A stretch of 7,055 nucleotides of DNA, from assembly GCA_964493945.1 (NCBI GenBank), contig CAZBQG010000233.1:1-7055 (forward strand). The letters run 5' to 3'. Shown piece by piece: positions 1-7,010 of this stretch (the first letter of the stretch is position 1; each line of letters starts with the position of its first letter). The notes beneath the pieces are model-generated. The model was not told where the DNA came from. It did no database searches and saw nothing but the letters and a program-made list of their open reading frames with translations. This stretch comes from CAZBQG01 sp964493945 (GTDB lineage Bacteria > Pseudomonadota > Alphaproteobacteria > Rhodospirillales > UBA2165). Made by a program: the position numbers and the translations under genes.

Positions 1-1
1 A

Positions 2-1357
2 TTCCACACCCATTGCCATGACGATCATTTTGCCGGCCTGCCAACCCTGATGCGTTCGGACCACCGCATAAAATATTTCGCTACGTCCCTGGTCCGGGCT
101 TCCGTATTCAAAAAGCTGTCGGCCCTGTTGTCCCTGGAAGAAGAGCTGTTCGCCGATTTTTTCGATATCCAGGACCTGCACTTCGACAAATGGACGAACA
201 TCGAAGGTCTGGAGGTAAAGCCCCTGCTCTCGCCTCATCCGGTGGAAACCAATGCGTTGTTCTTCCGCACCTTCTGGGAAGGACGCCATCTGACCTATGC
301 CCATCTGGCGGATATCGCATCCCTTGACCTGTTGAAGGGGATGATCACCGAGAACGAGGAAGAACACGGCGTTTCGGAAAAATATTTCAACCATGTGCGC
401 CGCCAATATCTGACCAAGGTTGAGCTTAAAAAGATCGATATGGGCGGCGGGATGATCCATGGGCGGGCCGAGGATTTTGCCGAGGATGCATCCCACAAGA
501 TCATCCTGGCCCACCAATCCATCCCTCTCACCACCAGCCAAAAGGAAATCGGCTCCAGCGCGCCTTTCGGCGTGGTCGATATCCTGATCGATGATCAGTC
601 AGACAATCTGCGCCGCTTCGCCTTTGAATCCCTGCGCTCCTATTTCCCCACCATGGAGCGGCATTATCTGCGCACCCTTCTCAACAACCATATCGTCGAA
701 TTCATGCCGGGCGCCATCATCCACAAAAAAGGCCAGGTCAATACGGATATCCATCTGGTGATCACGGGAAGCGTGGAAAAAATCAACTCCGAAGACGGCG
801 GCTATAATGTCATTTCGGCCGGCGGCCTTGTCGGGGAACGTTCGGGCATGAACGCCTACCGCTCCACCTCCACCTTCCGGGCGATCAGTTTCGTGCGCGC
901 GCTGCGCATGCCGGCCAAATCCTATCTGGCCATCCTCAAGCAATCCGGGCTCTATGAGATGCTGGAAGACATTTACGAGAGGCGTGAATTTCTGGATAGA
1001 ACCTGGCTGTTTGGCGAATCCATCTCGCCTTCGGTGCAGACCCGCATCATCGGGGCCATGTCGCCCCGCGAATTTGCCGATCAGGGCGAGCTGGACAAGG
1101 CCGTGAAAGAGCCATCCATATTCATCGTCCAGCAGGGCGAGTTTGAACGGGTCGCCGGGGGCGAGGCGGTCGAGACGGTCGGGGGCGGCGACTTTTTCGG
1201 CTGTTCCGAAATATTGTTCGGTGCCGCCAGCGAATATGAATTCAACCTGATCAAGCCCTCCAGCATGTATGAAATCCCGGTCGACCTGTTGCGCGATATC
1301 CCGGTGGTCATGTGGAAACTTCTGGAGACTTTTGAGCGGCGCTCCGCCACCACATGA
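2..1357 (+). CDS. MBL-fold / dual cyclic-nucleotide-binding domain fusion protein, 5'-partial
   Basis: The reading frame is open to the left edge, so the gene begins outside the window. The ATG at 50 is probably internal, because the codons before it encode a perfect MBL zinc/iron motif, T-H-C-H-D-D-H. Numbering from the codon at base 2, the metal ligands are H4, H6, D8 and H9. Likely later ligands are H79 (SPHPVET), D104 (LADIAS) and H153 (GMIHG); the H79-D104 spacing of 25 matches the MBL fold. A first CNB domain follows at about 228-314, with G-E at 278-279 and R287 resembling a phosphate-binding cassette. A second CNB-like module at about 344-441 keeps the fold pattern and an acidic residue but lacks the arginine. 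No signal peptide or membrane segment is visible in the part seen; a cytoplasmic sensor or hydrolase is inferred. Its stop overlaps the hyuA start (ATGA), implying translational coupling. The ligand and substrate are unknown. The domain calls are confident; the function is not. Confidence 0.85.
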   Translation, partial: FHTHCHDDHFAGLPTLMRSDHRIKYFATSLVRASVFKKLSALLSLEEELFADFFDIQDLHFDKWTNIEGLEVKPLLSPHPVETNALFFRTFWEGRHLTYAHLADIASLDLLKGMITENEEEHGVSEKYFNHVRRQYLTKVELKKIDMGGGMIHGRAEDFAEDASHKIILAHQSIPLTTSQKEIGSSAPFGVVDILIDDQSDNLRRFAFESLRSYFPTMERHYLRTLLNNHIVEFMPGAIIHKKGQVNTDIHLVITGSVEKINSEDGGYNVISAGGLVGERSGMNAYRSTSTFRAISFVRALRMPAKSYLAILKQSGLYEMLEDIYERREFLDRTWLFGESISPSVQTRIIGAMSPREFADQGELDKAVKEPSIFIVQQGEFERVAGGEAVETVGGGDFFGCSEILFGAASEYEFNLIKPSSMYEIPVDLLRDIPVVMWKLLETFERRSATT

Positions 1358-3426
1358 CACGGATCGTGGGAATAGATACGGGCGGAACCTATACAGATCT
1401 GGTCGCCTATGACCCCAATGAAGGTTCCCTGACCTATTCCAAGACGCCCACCGAACAGTCCGATCTGGCGGGTGGCGCCATTGCCTGCCTTACCCAGGCA
1501 GCCATCAGCCCGGATAATCTGGATATCCTCAAGCACGGCACAACCCAGGTGATCAACGCCTTTATCGGGCGCGGCGGCGCGCCAACCGCTCTGCTCACAA
1601 CGGTCGGCTTCCGCGATCTGTTGGAAATTACCCGGGGCAACCGGCCCATCGCCTTTCAGCTACAGTTTGAAAAGGAAACGCCGCTGGTTCCAGCCGATCT
1701 CCGCTTCGAAGTGGGTGAGCGGATGGATGGCACCGGGGCCATCCTCCAGCCCTTGGATTTAGCCGGGTTGGAGCCCATCGCCCGGGAGCTGAAAAAAAGA
1801 AAAATCCAGGCCCTGGCCATTTCCTTTCTCAACGCCTATCTCAACCCCCATCACGAAGAATTGGCGGCCACCTGGTTCCGGGAGAACATGCCCGGCCTTT
1901 TCGTTTCCATCGGCACCGAATTGTCCCGCGAATGGTTTGAATATGAACGCACATCGACCACGGTCGCCAATGCCTATGTGGGACCCGGGATGAAGCGCTA
2001 TCTGGATAGCCTGACAAGTGGTCTCCGGGAGCGGGGATATGGTGCGAATATCCATATGATGGCGTCCAACGGGGGCGTTCTTACCCCGGCCCAGGCCCAG
2101 GCCCAACCCGTCGCCCTGGTGGAATCGGGACCGGTCGGCGGCTGCATCGGGGCCGGGGCCTTTGCCGAGGCAATGAACCTGCCCCGCATCGTCGCTTTCG
2201 ATATGGGCGGTACCACGGCCAAATGCGCCCTGATCGAGGACGGCGCGTTCGAAGTGCTGCCAACCTATTATATCGGTGGCTATGCCAGGGGATACCCTGT
2301 GCGCTCGGCCGTTCTGGATATCGCCGAGGTGGGCGCCGGTGGCGGATCCATCGTCTCGGTCAGCACCCAGGGGCGTCTCCGCGTCGGCCCGCAAAGTGCG
2401 GGCGCCGACCCGGGCCCCGTGGGGTTCGGCCGGGGCGGCACCCAGCCAACCGTGAGTGACGCGGATCTGGTATTGGGGCGCATCAATAGTGGCGCTTTCC
2501 TGGAAGGCAGGATTTCCCTTGATCCCAACCTGGCCCGCGCCGCCATCCGGGATAAGGTGGCACTGCCGCTCGGCTATTCGGACAGCGGCGAAGACATCGC
2601 CAAAGTGGCCCAGGGCATCATTGATATTGCGGCCATCGCCATGTCGACGGCCATCAGCGAGGTGACCATCGAAAGGGGCCGGGATTTGCGGGATTTCGCC
2701 CTTTTTGCCTTCGGCGGCGGGGGGCCACTGCATGCCTCCAAACTGGCCCGCGAGCTGCACATTCCCCTGGTTATCATCCCCACCAGGCCGGGAAATTTTT
2801 CGGCCCTGGGCATGCTTCTTGCCGGCGCCCGCATCGATCAGACCCGCACTTTTTTAAATGATCCCGACGAAGCGGCGATCCGCCTGTCATCTGAAATCTT
2901 TGGCGAAATGGAGGAGGTTTCTGCGGAAACCCTGGCCAGTGAATTCGGCGCCTTGCATATCATCCATCAGCGTTTCGCTGATCTCCGTTACAAGGGACAG
3001 AAGCACCCCCTGCGCCTTGCCTTTGAACCTAGTCAAGACGGAGAAAGCCTCATTCGGGCATTCCATAAGGAATATGAACAGCGCTTCGGTCACGCCGATC
3101 CGCTGGGTGAGGTGGAAATGGTTTCGCTGGGCATCACCGCCTATTCGGCCGGCGCCCAGCCGGATATGGAACATTTGGGACTGACCGTACGGGGCGAAGC
3201 GCCCCCTGCCCCGGCGGAACGGGATGTCTATTTTGCCGAACTGGGCGGCTATCACCCAACTCAGGTATTAGTGCGCGACAGCCTGGCGCCCGGCTTTTCC
3301 GGAACCGGCCCGGCGATCATCGAGGAATATGGATCGACCACCATCATCGGCCCGGATGATACATTCGAGATCGGCGCCATGGGCGAAATCAGAATTGATT
3401 GCACCGCCGGGGCGGGACAGGGATAG
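1354..3426 (+). CDS. hyuA: Hydantoinase/oxoprolinase family subunit A (HyuA-type ATPase subunit)
   Basis: A 690-residue protein of the usual length for bacterial HyuA subunits (about 680-700). The N-terminal hydantoinase region carries the phosphate-1 loop G-I-D-T-G-G-T-Y-T-D (6-15) and the family block H-G-T-T (61-64) followed by G-F-R-D-L-L-E-I-T-R-G-N-R-P (85-98). The central ASKHA-fold ATPase domain shows V-E-S-G-P-V-G-G (256-263), D-M-G-G-T-T (283-288), a glycine-rich G-A-G-G-G-S (327-332), and F-G-G-G-G-P-L-H (453-460) with R-P-G-N-F-S-A-L-G (478-486). A C-terminal domain follows from about 500. In characterised relatives this subunit binds ATP and phosphorylates the substrate, and HyuB completes ring opening or carboxylation. 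The substrate (hydantoin, 5-oxoproline, lactam or ketone) cannot be read from the sequence. The ATG lies inside the stop of the upstream gene, and no clear Shine-Dalgarno precedes it, so coupled translation is likely. The symbol denotes the family, not a proven hydantoinase. Confidence 0.93.
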   Translation: MTRIVGIDTGGTYTDLVAYDPNEGSLTYSKTPTEQSDLAGGAIACLTQAAISPDNLDILKHGTTQVINAFIGRGGAPTALLTTVGFRDLLEITRGNRPIAFQLQFEKETPLVPADLRFEVGERMDGTGAILQPLDLAGLEPIARELKKRKIQALAISFLNAYLNPHHEELAATWFRENMPGLFVSIGTELSREWFEYERTSTTVANAYVGPGMKRYLDSLTSGLRERGYGANIHMMASNGGVLTPAQAQAQPVALVESGPVGGCIGAGAFAEAMNLPRIVAFDMGGTTAKCALIEDGAFEVLPTYYIGGYARGYPVRSAVLDIAEVGAGGGSIVSVSTQGRLRVGPQSAGADPGPVGFGRGGTQPTVSDADLVLGRINSGAFLEGRISLDPNLARAAIRDKVALPLGYSDSGEDIAKVAQGIIDIAAIAMSTAISEVTIERGRDLRDFALFAFGGGGPLHASKLARELHIPLVIIPTRPGNFSALGMLLAGARIDQTRTFLNDPDEAAIRLSSEIFGEMEEVSAETLASEFGALHIIHQRFADLRYKGQKHPLRLAFEPSQDGESLIRAFHKEYEQRFGHADPLGEVEMVSLGITAYSAGAQPDMEHLGLTVRGEAPPAPAERDVYFAELGGYHPTQVLVRDSLAPGFSGTGPAIIEEYGSTTIIGPDDTFEIGAMGEIRIDCTAGAGQG

Positions 3427-3428
3427 CC

Positions 3429-5168
3429 ATGATGGACCCCATTTCAGCCGAAATCATCCGCCAGCGGATCGTCGCCATCCCCGAGCTGATCGACCGCAAT
3501 ATCATGCGCACGGCCTTCAGCCCGGTGATCGCCGAATATAAGGATTATGCGGTGGGCATCGTCGATGCCGAAGGACGCCTGATCTGCCAATGCCGGGGCG
3601 GCATTACCATTTTCGTCGCCAACGCGCTGAGCATCGCCATCCAGGACGGGCTGGAGGTTCATGGGCGGGACGGCATAGAGCCAGGCGACGTGCTCCTGAC
3701 CAATCATGCCGGCACCATGGGTCAGCATCTGAACAACATCGTCATGTACAGCCCCATATTTGCCGGCCCCGAAGGGCGAGACCTGGCGGGTTTCATGGCC
3801 GTGGTCATGCATTGGATGGATGTGGGCGGCGCCATTGTGGGGTCCTGCGTCTCCAACACGACCACCGAGATTTATCAAGAAGGCATTCAATTGCGCAGCG
3901 TCAAGCTGCAAAAGCGGGGCGAGCGGGTCGATGAAATCTACCGGGTTATCGAATACAACACCCGCTTCCCGCGTCTGGTGATCGGTGATCTTGAGGCCCA
4001 GCTTGCCGGCTGTCTCAGGGGCCGGGACATGTTTGCGGAACTGGTCGGGCAATATGGGCTGGCCTCGGTGCGGGACGCCACCCGTATGTTCATGGACCAG
4101 GCTGAGGAAGCCGCCCGCGCCGCCGTCCGGGCCATGCCCGATGGGGAATACAAAGCGGACGCCTTCCTGGACAATGACGGCATCCACGAAGAGGTTACCA
4201 TCCCCATCGAGGTTGTGGTGCGCATCGCGGGCGACGAGATGGAGGTGGATTTCACCGGTGTTGCGGATCAATTGGAGGGCCCCTTAAATTCCGGGCGAAA
4301 CGGCGGTGCCGTCGCCGCGGCCAGGGTGGCGTGTAGATATCTGCTTACCCCGGACGAGCCGACCAATGACGGCGCCTTCCGCCCCCTCAAAGTGACCATC
4401 CCGGATGGAAAATTCCTGAGCGCCACGGGTGACGTGGCCTTGGGCGGGTCGGGCTACCCGCTGCCGACGGTGATCGACACCATTTTGCGGGCCGTGGCCA
4501 AGGCGGCACCCGAGCGGGTGATCGCCGCCCATCACGGGACCTATGGCATCCACATGTTTTTCGGAACCCACCCGGAAACAGGTGAATTGTTCAAGCATAG
4601 CGACGGGGCCATCGGCGGATGGGGTGCGGGCATCGGCCGGGACGGCACCGGCCCCTACCGCTCCATCATTCACGCCGATACCCAAGACGTGCCGGTGGAA
4701 ATGCAGGAAGCCATGTATCCCTACCGGGTGGACAGCTTCCAGCTCCGCCCGGATTCGGCGGGGCCCGGAAAATTCCGGGGCGGCATGGGGATCGAGCGCA
4801 TCTATACGCCCCTCACCCCCATGACCATCAACGCCACCTTCGAGCGTTCCAAATGTCCACCCTGGGGCCTAAATGGCGGAAGGCAAGCGAAAACCGGATA
4901 TGTGGAAATACTCAAACCCGATGGCAAGGACTTGCGCTTCACCAAGGGTAATCACGAATTAGAGGTGGGGGACCGGGTGCGGGTGCGCACCGGCGGCGGC
5001 GGCGGCTTCGGCCCGCCCGTCGAGCGGGACCCGGAGCGTGTGGCCCTGGATGTGCGCCTGGGCCGGGTAACCGTGCAAGCTGCCGCCAGTGATTACGGCG
5101 TGGCGCTGGACGATGAAGGCAGGGTTCTGGCCGACAAGACAGAGGCATTGAGACGCAAAATGTGCTAA
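3429..5168 (+). CDS. hyuB: Hydantoinase/oxoprolinase family subunit B (HyuB-type)
   Basis: A 579-residue protein when started at the ATG at 3429; a second ATG follows at 3432. The frame could be read from a TTG at 3399, but that lies inside hyuA. The ATG is preceded by a purine-rich GGGACAGGG about 6 nt upstream, and family homology begins at D-P-I-S-A-E-I-I. Family landmarks include T-N-H-A-G-T-M-G-Q-H-L-N-N (91-103), M-H-W-M-D-V-G-G (127-134), E-I-Y-Q-E-G (157-162) and the glycine-rich C-terminal T-G-G-G-G-G-F-G-P-P-V-E-R-D-P region, followed by the usual D-Y-G-V tail. The first landmark differs from the common N-D-P-Y-x-G-G-T-H-L-P-D metal motif: the two aspartates align with H93 and N103. 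With HyuA it should form the heteromeric ATP-dependent enzyme, HyuB carrying the metal-dependent chemistry. It starts 2 nt after the hyuA stop, which indicates co-translation. No separate hydantoinase, carbamoylase or transporter gene is present in the window. Confidence 0.93.
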   Translation: MMDPISAEIIRQRIVAIPELIDRNIMRTAFSPVIAEYKDYAVGIVDAEGRLICQCRGGITIFVANALSIAIQDGLEVHGRDGIEPGDVLLTNHAGTMGQHLNNIVMYSPIFAGPEGRDLAGFMAVVMHWMDVGGAIVGSCVSNTTTEIYQEGIQLRSVKLQKRGERVDEIYRVIEYNTRFPRLVIGDLEAQLAGCLRGRDMFAELVGQYGLASVRDATRMFMDQAEEAARAAVRAMPDGEYKADAFLDNDGIHEEVTIPIEVVVRIAGDEMEVDFTGVADQLEGPLNSGRNGGAVAAARVACRYLLTPDEPTNDGAFRPLKVTIPDGKFLSATGDVALGGSGYPLPTVIDTILRAVAKAAPERVIAAHHGTYGIHMFFGTHPETGELFKHSDGAIGGWGAGIGRDGTGPYRSIIHADTQDVPVEMQEAMYPYRVDSFQLRPDSAGPGKFRGGMGIERIYTPLTPMTINATFERSKCPPWGLNGGRQAKTGYVEILKPDGKDLRFTKGNHELEVGDRVRVRTGGGGGFGPPVERDPERVALDVRLGRVTVQAAASDYGVALDDEGRVLADKTEALRRKMC

Positions 5169-5185
5169 AACATGCCCGATCGCTG

Positions 5186-5192
5186 AAGGAGG
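5186..5192 (+). promoter_or_regulatory. Shine-Dalgarno sequence for the GSCFA gene
   Basis: AAGGAGG lies 9 nt upstream of the TTG at 5202. It is the strongest ribosome binding site in the window and decides the start. The only in-frame ATG upstream (5172) runs into a TGA after four codons, which overlaps the first base of this site. A strong site on the fourth gene suggests independent translation initiation within the shared transcript. Confidence 0.8.
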
Positions 5193-5201
5193 AGACAGGG
5201 T

Positions 5202-6503
5202 TTGAACGAAAAACAGCCTCATCTGGATCTGGTGGAAAGCTACAAGCAGGTTTTTGACGAAGCCAGGGATTTTCTCCGGACTTCCTTGGGTGAGATCGAA
5301 TTCACCGAACCGGAAGGCGGGAATATTACCCGCCGCGCCCTGCAATATATTGAGGACGGCGAGGACCATGAGGCTTACGAATTATTATATTCGGTGGTCG
5401 AGGAAAATAATTTATCCGATATCATGTTCCTGGCCCTGGCCCTGACCAATTTCGATCTGAATTATCTGGAAGCCGCCGGAAGATATGCGGCCATCGCGGT
5501 TTCGCTCCATGACCTGCGGAGTGAGGGGCAGCGCTCGGAGTTGCTCAAATCCCTCAGCGCCGCCCTGAACGAGATCGTTGATACCTGGAAAGACAGCAAA
5601 ATCATCGTCAATGATAAGTTCATCAATCTCTATCCCAGCCAGGAGCAGTTGGAACTGAATAACGCAGTCGATCAATACATCATGGAGGGGCTGATCCCGG
5701 ACAAGCCCTTCGTCACCAAATCGGACCGCATCGTCACCGTCGGCAGTTGTTTCACCGGCAACGTATCCACATTCCTGCGTCATAACGGCTTCGACGTTCC
5801 CATTCTGAATACGGCTTATGAAGGAAATCTGTCCACCGGATCCTTTTCCGACGAGGTCTTCAACACCTATATTTTGCGTTATTTTTTCGAGTTGGCCTTT
5901 GGCGATGAGACCACCGAGGGCGATGATTATGACGTGGTCAACCAACACAATCTGAAGACGACTTTCTCGGTCAAGGATATGCGCGAAACCCTGGCGGGTT
6001 CGAATATTTTCATCATCACCCTGGGCCTGGCCGAAGTATGGTTCAACAAATCAACCGGCGAGGTCTATAAAACGGCCAAATCGGTTGGTGAATATGATCC
6101 GGAGCTGCATGATTTCAGGGTAACCAACGTTCCTGAGAATTTCGACAATATCAAATATGTCTATGAAAGCATCCGGCGCAATGTTCCGGATGCCCAAATC
6201 ATCTTCACCCTGTCACCGGTTCCCCTCAAGGCCACCTTCAGGGACCTGGCCTGCATCCCGGCCAATTCGGTTTCGAAAGCCATATTGAGAGTGGCATTGG
6301 ACGAGCTGTTTAATGAATTCGGCAAGGATGCCCGGCTCCATTATTTCCCGTCCTATGAACTTATTCTGGATTGCCTGCATCAGCCCTTCGGGGCCGACCG
6401 GCGCTACATCACCGGGGACGCGGTGAATTTCGTCATGACCCTATTCGCCAACCATTATGTGGTTCACGAAAAGCAGTCTCTCAGTTTCCAGGATCAAACG
6501 TAA
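5202..6503 (+). CDS. GSCFA domain protein with N-terminal helical extension
   Basis: A 433-residue protein starting at TTG, supported by an AAGGAGG nine bases upstream. Residues 1-150 are acidic and predicted largely helical, with an A-x-x-Y-x-x-A-like, TPR-like region around 50-125; this assignment is weak. The GSCFA domain (Pfam GSCFA, related to SGNH/GDSL esterases) runs from about 170 to 425. Its name-giving motif is V-G-S-C-F-T (180-185), with the presumed nucleophile S182. It is followed by T-L-G-L-A-E-V-W (273-280), T-L-S-P-V-P-L (336-342), N-S-V-S-K (355-359) and Y-F-P-S-Y-E (381-386). At the position where SGNH enzymes carry D-x-x-H, this protein reads D405-A-V-N408, so the catalytic His may be absent. 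No signal peptide or membrane helix is seen. GSCFA genes are often found near polysaccharide or surface-modification genes, but no such neighbour is visible here. It follows hyuB by 33 nt without a terminator and overlaps the convergent oxygenase remnant by 10 bp. Confidence 0.9.
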   Translation: MNEKQPHLDLVESYKQVFDEARDFLRTSLGEIEFTEPEGGNITRRALQYIEDGEDHEAYELLYSVVEENNLSDIMFLALALTNFDLNYLEAAGRYAAIAVSLHDLRSEGQRSELLKSLSAALNEIVDTWKDSKIIVNDKFINLYPSQEQLELNNAVDQYIMEGLIPDKPFVTKSDRIVTVGSCFTGNVSTFLRHNGFDVPILNTAYEGNLSTGSFSDEVFNTYILRYFFELAFGDETTEGDDYDVVNQHNLKTTFSVKDMRETLAGSNIFIITLGLAEVWFNKSTGEVYKTAKSVGEYDPELHDFRVTNVPENFDNIKYVYESIRRNVPDAQIIFTLSPVPLKATFRDLACIPANSVSKAILRVALDELFNEFGKDARLHYFPSYELILDCLHQPFGADRRYITGDAVNFVMTLFANHYVVHEKQSLSFQDQT

Positions 6504-6844
6504 TAAAACGATCTGTCGGAATCGTGGATTTCATATTGCAAGGTGTCGCGGTTGAAGTCCGGGCTGGTCCATGGCTCCACCCCATGGAATGAGGTGTCGG
6601 ATTTCAGGAACCCGAAGGCGATGTTCGGCACATAAGTCATGGTTGCCAGTTTCTGGAACTCCTCAAAGCCGTAATGGGTGCCGCCGGGGCATATGAATTC
6701 CTCACCGCGCGCTTTGTAAATCGACGTTCCGGCCTCGGGATTTTCATCATTTTTCGCCAGGTAAAAAAGCACGGTCACGACCCGGTGTTGCATATCCGTA
6801 TGGGGCCCCAGAACAAAGCCGGAGGTGGAGCGCGCATAAGTCAC
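6494..6844 (-). pseudogene. 2OG-Fe(II) oxygenase, 5'-truncated (C-terminal half only)
   Basis: A 116-residue reading frame that matches the catalytic C-terminal half of a prolyl-hydroxylase-like 2-oxoglutarate/Fe(II) oxygenase. The iron-binding facial triad is complete: H15 and D17 in G-P-H-T-D, and H87 in S-F-H-G-V-E-P-W. R99 (N-R-D-T-L), 12 residues further on, is the likely 2-oxoglutarate-binding basic residue. Other family blocks are T-V-L-F-Y-L-A, A-G-T-S-I-Y and V-P-N-I-A-F-G-F-L-K. Full-length relatives are roughly twice as long, so the N-terminal half of the fold is missing. Homology starts abruptly at its first residues, and an in-frame TAG lies directly before the GTG at 6844, after which the 10-bp repeat array begins. 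An AAGG eight bases before the GTG could act as a ribosome binding site, but such a fragment would probably not fold. The retained part has no internal stop, so the truncation is either recent or an assembly artefact. The 3' end overlaps the GSCFA gene by 10 bp in convergent orientation. Confidence 0.78.
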
Positions 6845-6850
6845 CTAACG

Positions 6851-7010
6851 TACCTTGGAATAGCTCCGAGCAGCTTGGAGTAGCTTGGGATAGCTTGGAA
6901 TAGCTTGGAATAGCTTGGAATAGCTTGGACTAGCTTGGACTAGCTTAGAATAGCTTGCAGCAGCTAGGAATAGCTTGGAATAGTTTGGAATGGCTTGGAA
7001 TTGTTTGGAA
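6851..7010. repeat. Degenerate 10-bp tandem repeat array, consensus TAGCTTGGAA
   Basis: Sixteen head-to-tail units in unbroken 10-bp register. Four units are exact (6891, 6901, 6911 and 6971); the others carry one to a few substitutions, and divergence grows toward both ends. There is no indel between 6851 and 7010. Most units contain an AGCT core. The plus-strand consensus puts a TAG in all three frames; the minus-strand consensus is stop-free, but real substitutions close every minus frame, so no protein is encoded. Base composition is poorer in G+C than the genes. The array abuts the truncated oxygenase. A further isolated unit-like decamer lies at 7045-7054, out of register with the array. 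Confidence 0.95.

Noticed and set aside
50..1357. ATG at 50 as the true start of the first gene
   Set aside because: The 16 codons before it are open and encode the H-x-H-x-D-H motif of the MBL domain, so the gene starts left of the window.
599..1360. 253-codon minus-strand frame opposite the MBL-CNB gene
   Set aside because: It has no family motif and lies entirely opposite confident CNB coding sequence.
1759..2760. 333-codon open frame on the minus strand opposite hyuA
   Set aside because: It is an antisense shadow of a GC-rich gene with strong codon bias. The translation is low in recognisable motifs, and hyuA on the other strand is unambiguous.
3191..3205. GC-rich inverted repeat (GGGGC...GCCCC) as a terminator
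   Set aside because: It lies inside hyuA and no T-run follows.
3399..3428. TTG start for hyuB inside hyuA
   Set aside because: The extra ten residues are arginine/glycine-rich translation of hyuA sequence. The ATG at 3429 has a better-placed purine-rich site and matches where family homology begins.
3444..4271. 275-codon minus-strand frame opposite hyuB
   Set aside because: It is a shadow frame of the same kind; its His/Asp/Gly-rich composition comes from complementing hyuB codons.
5172..5186. Leader mini-ORF (ATG-CCC-GAT-CGC-TGA) before the GSCFA gene
   Set aside because: Four codons with no recognisable attenuation structure; probably chance.
6851..7010. CRISPR array
   Set aside because: The units are 10 bp, contiguous and without spacers, and no cas gene is present.
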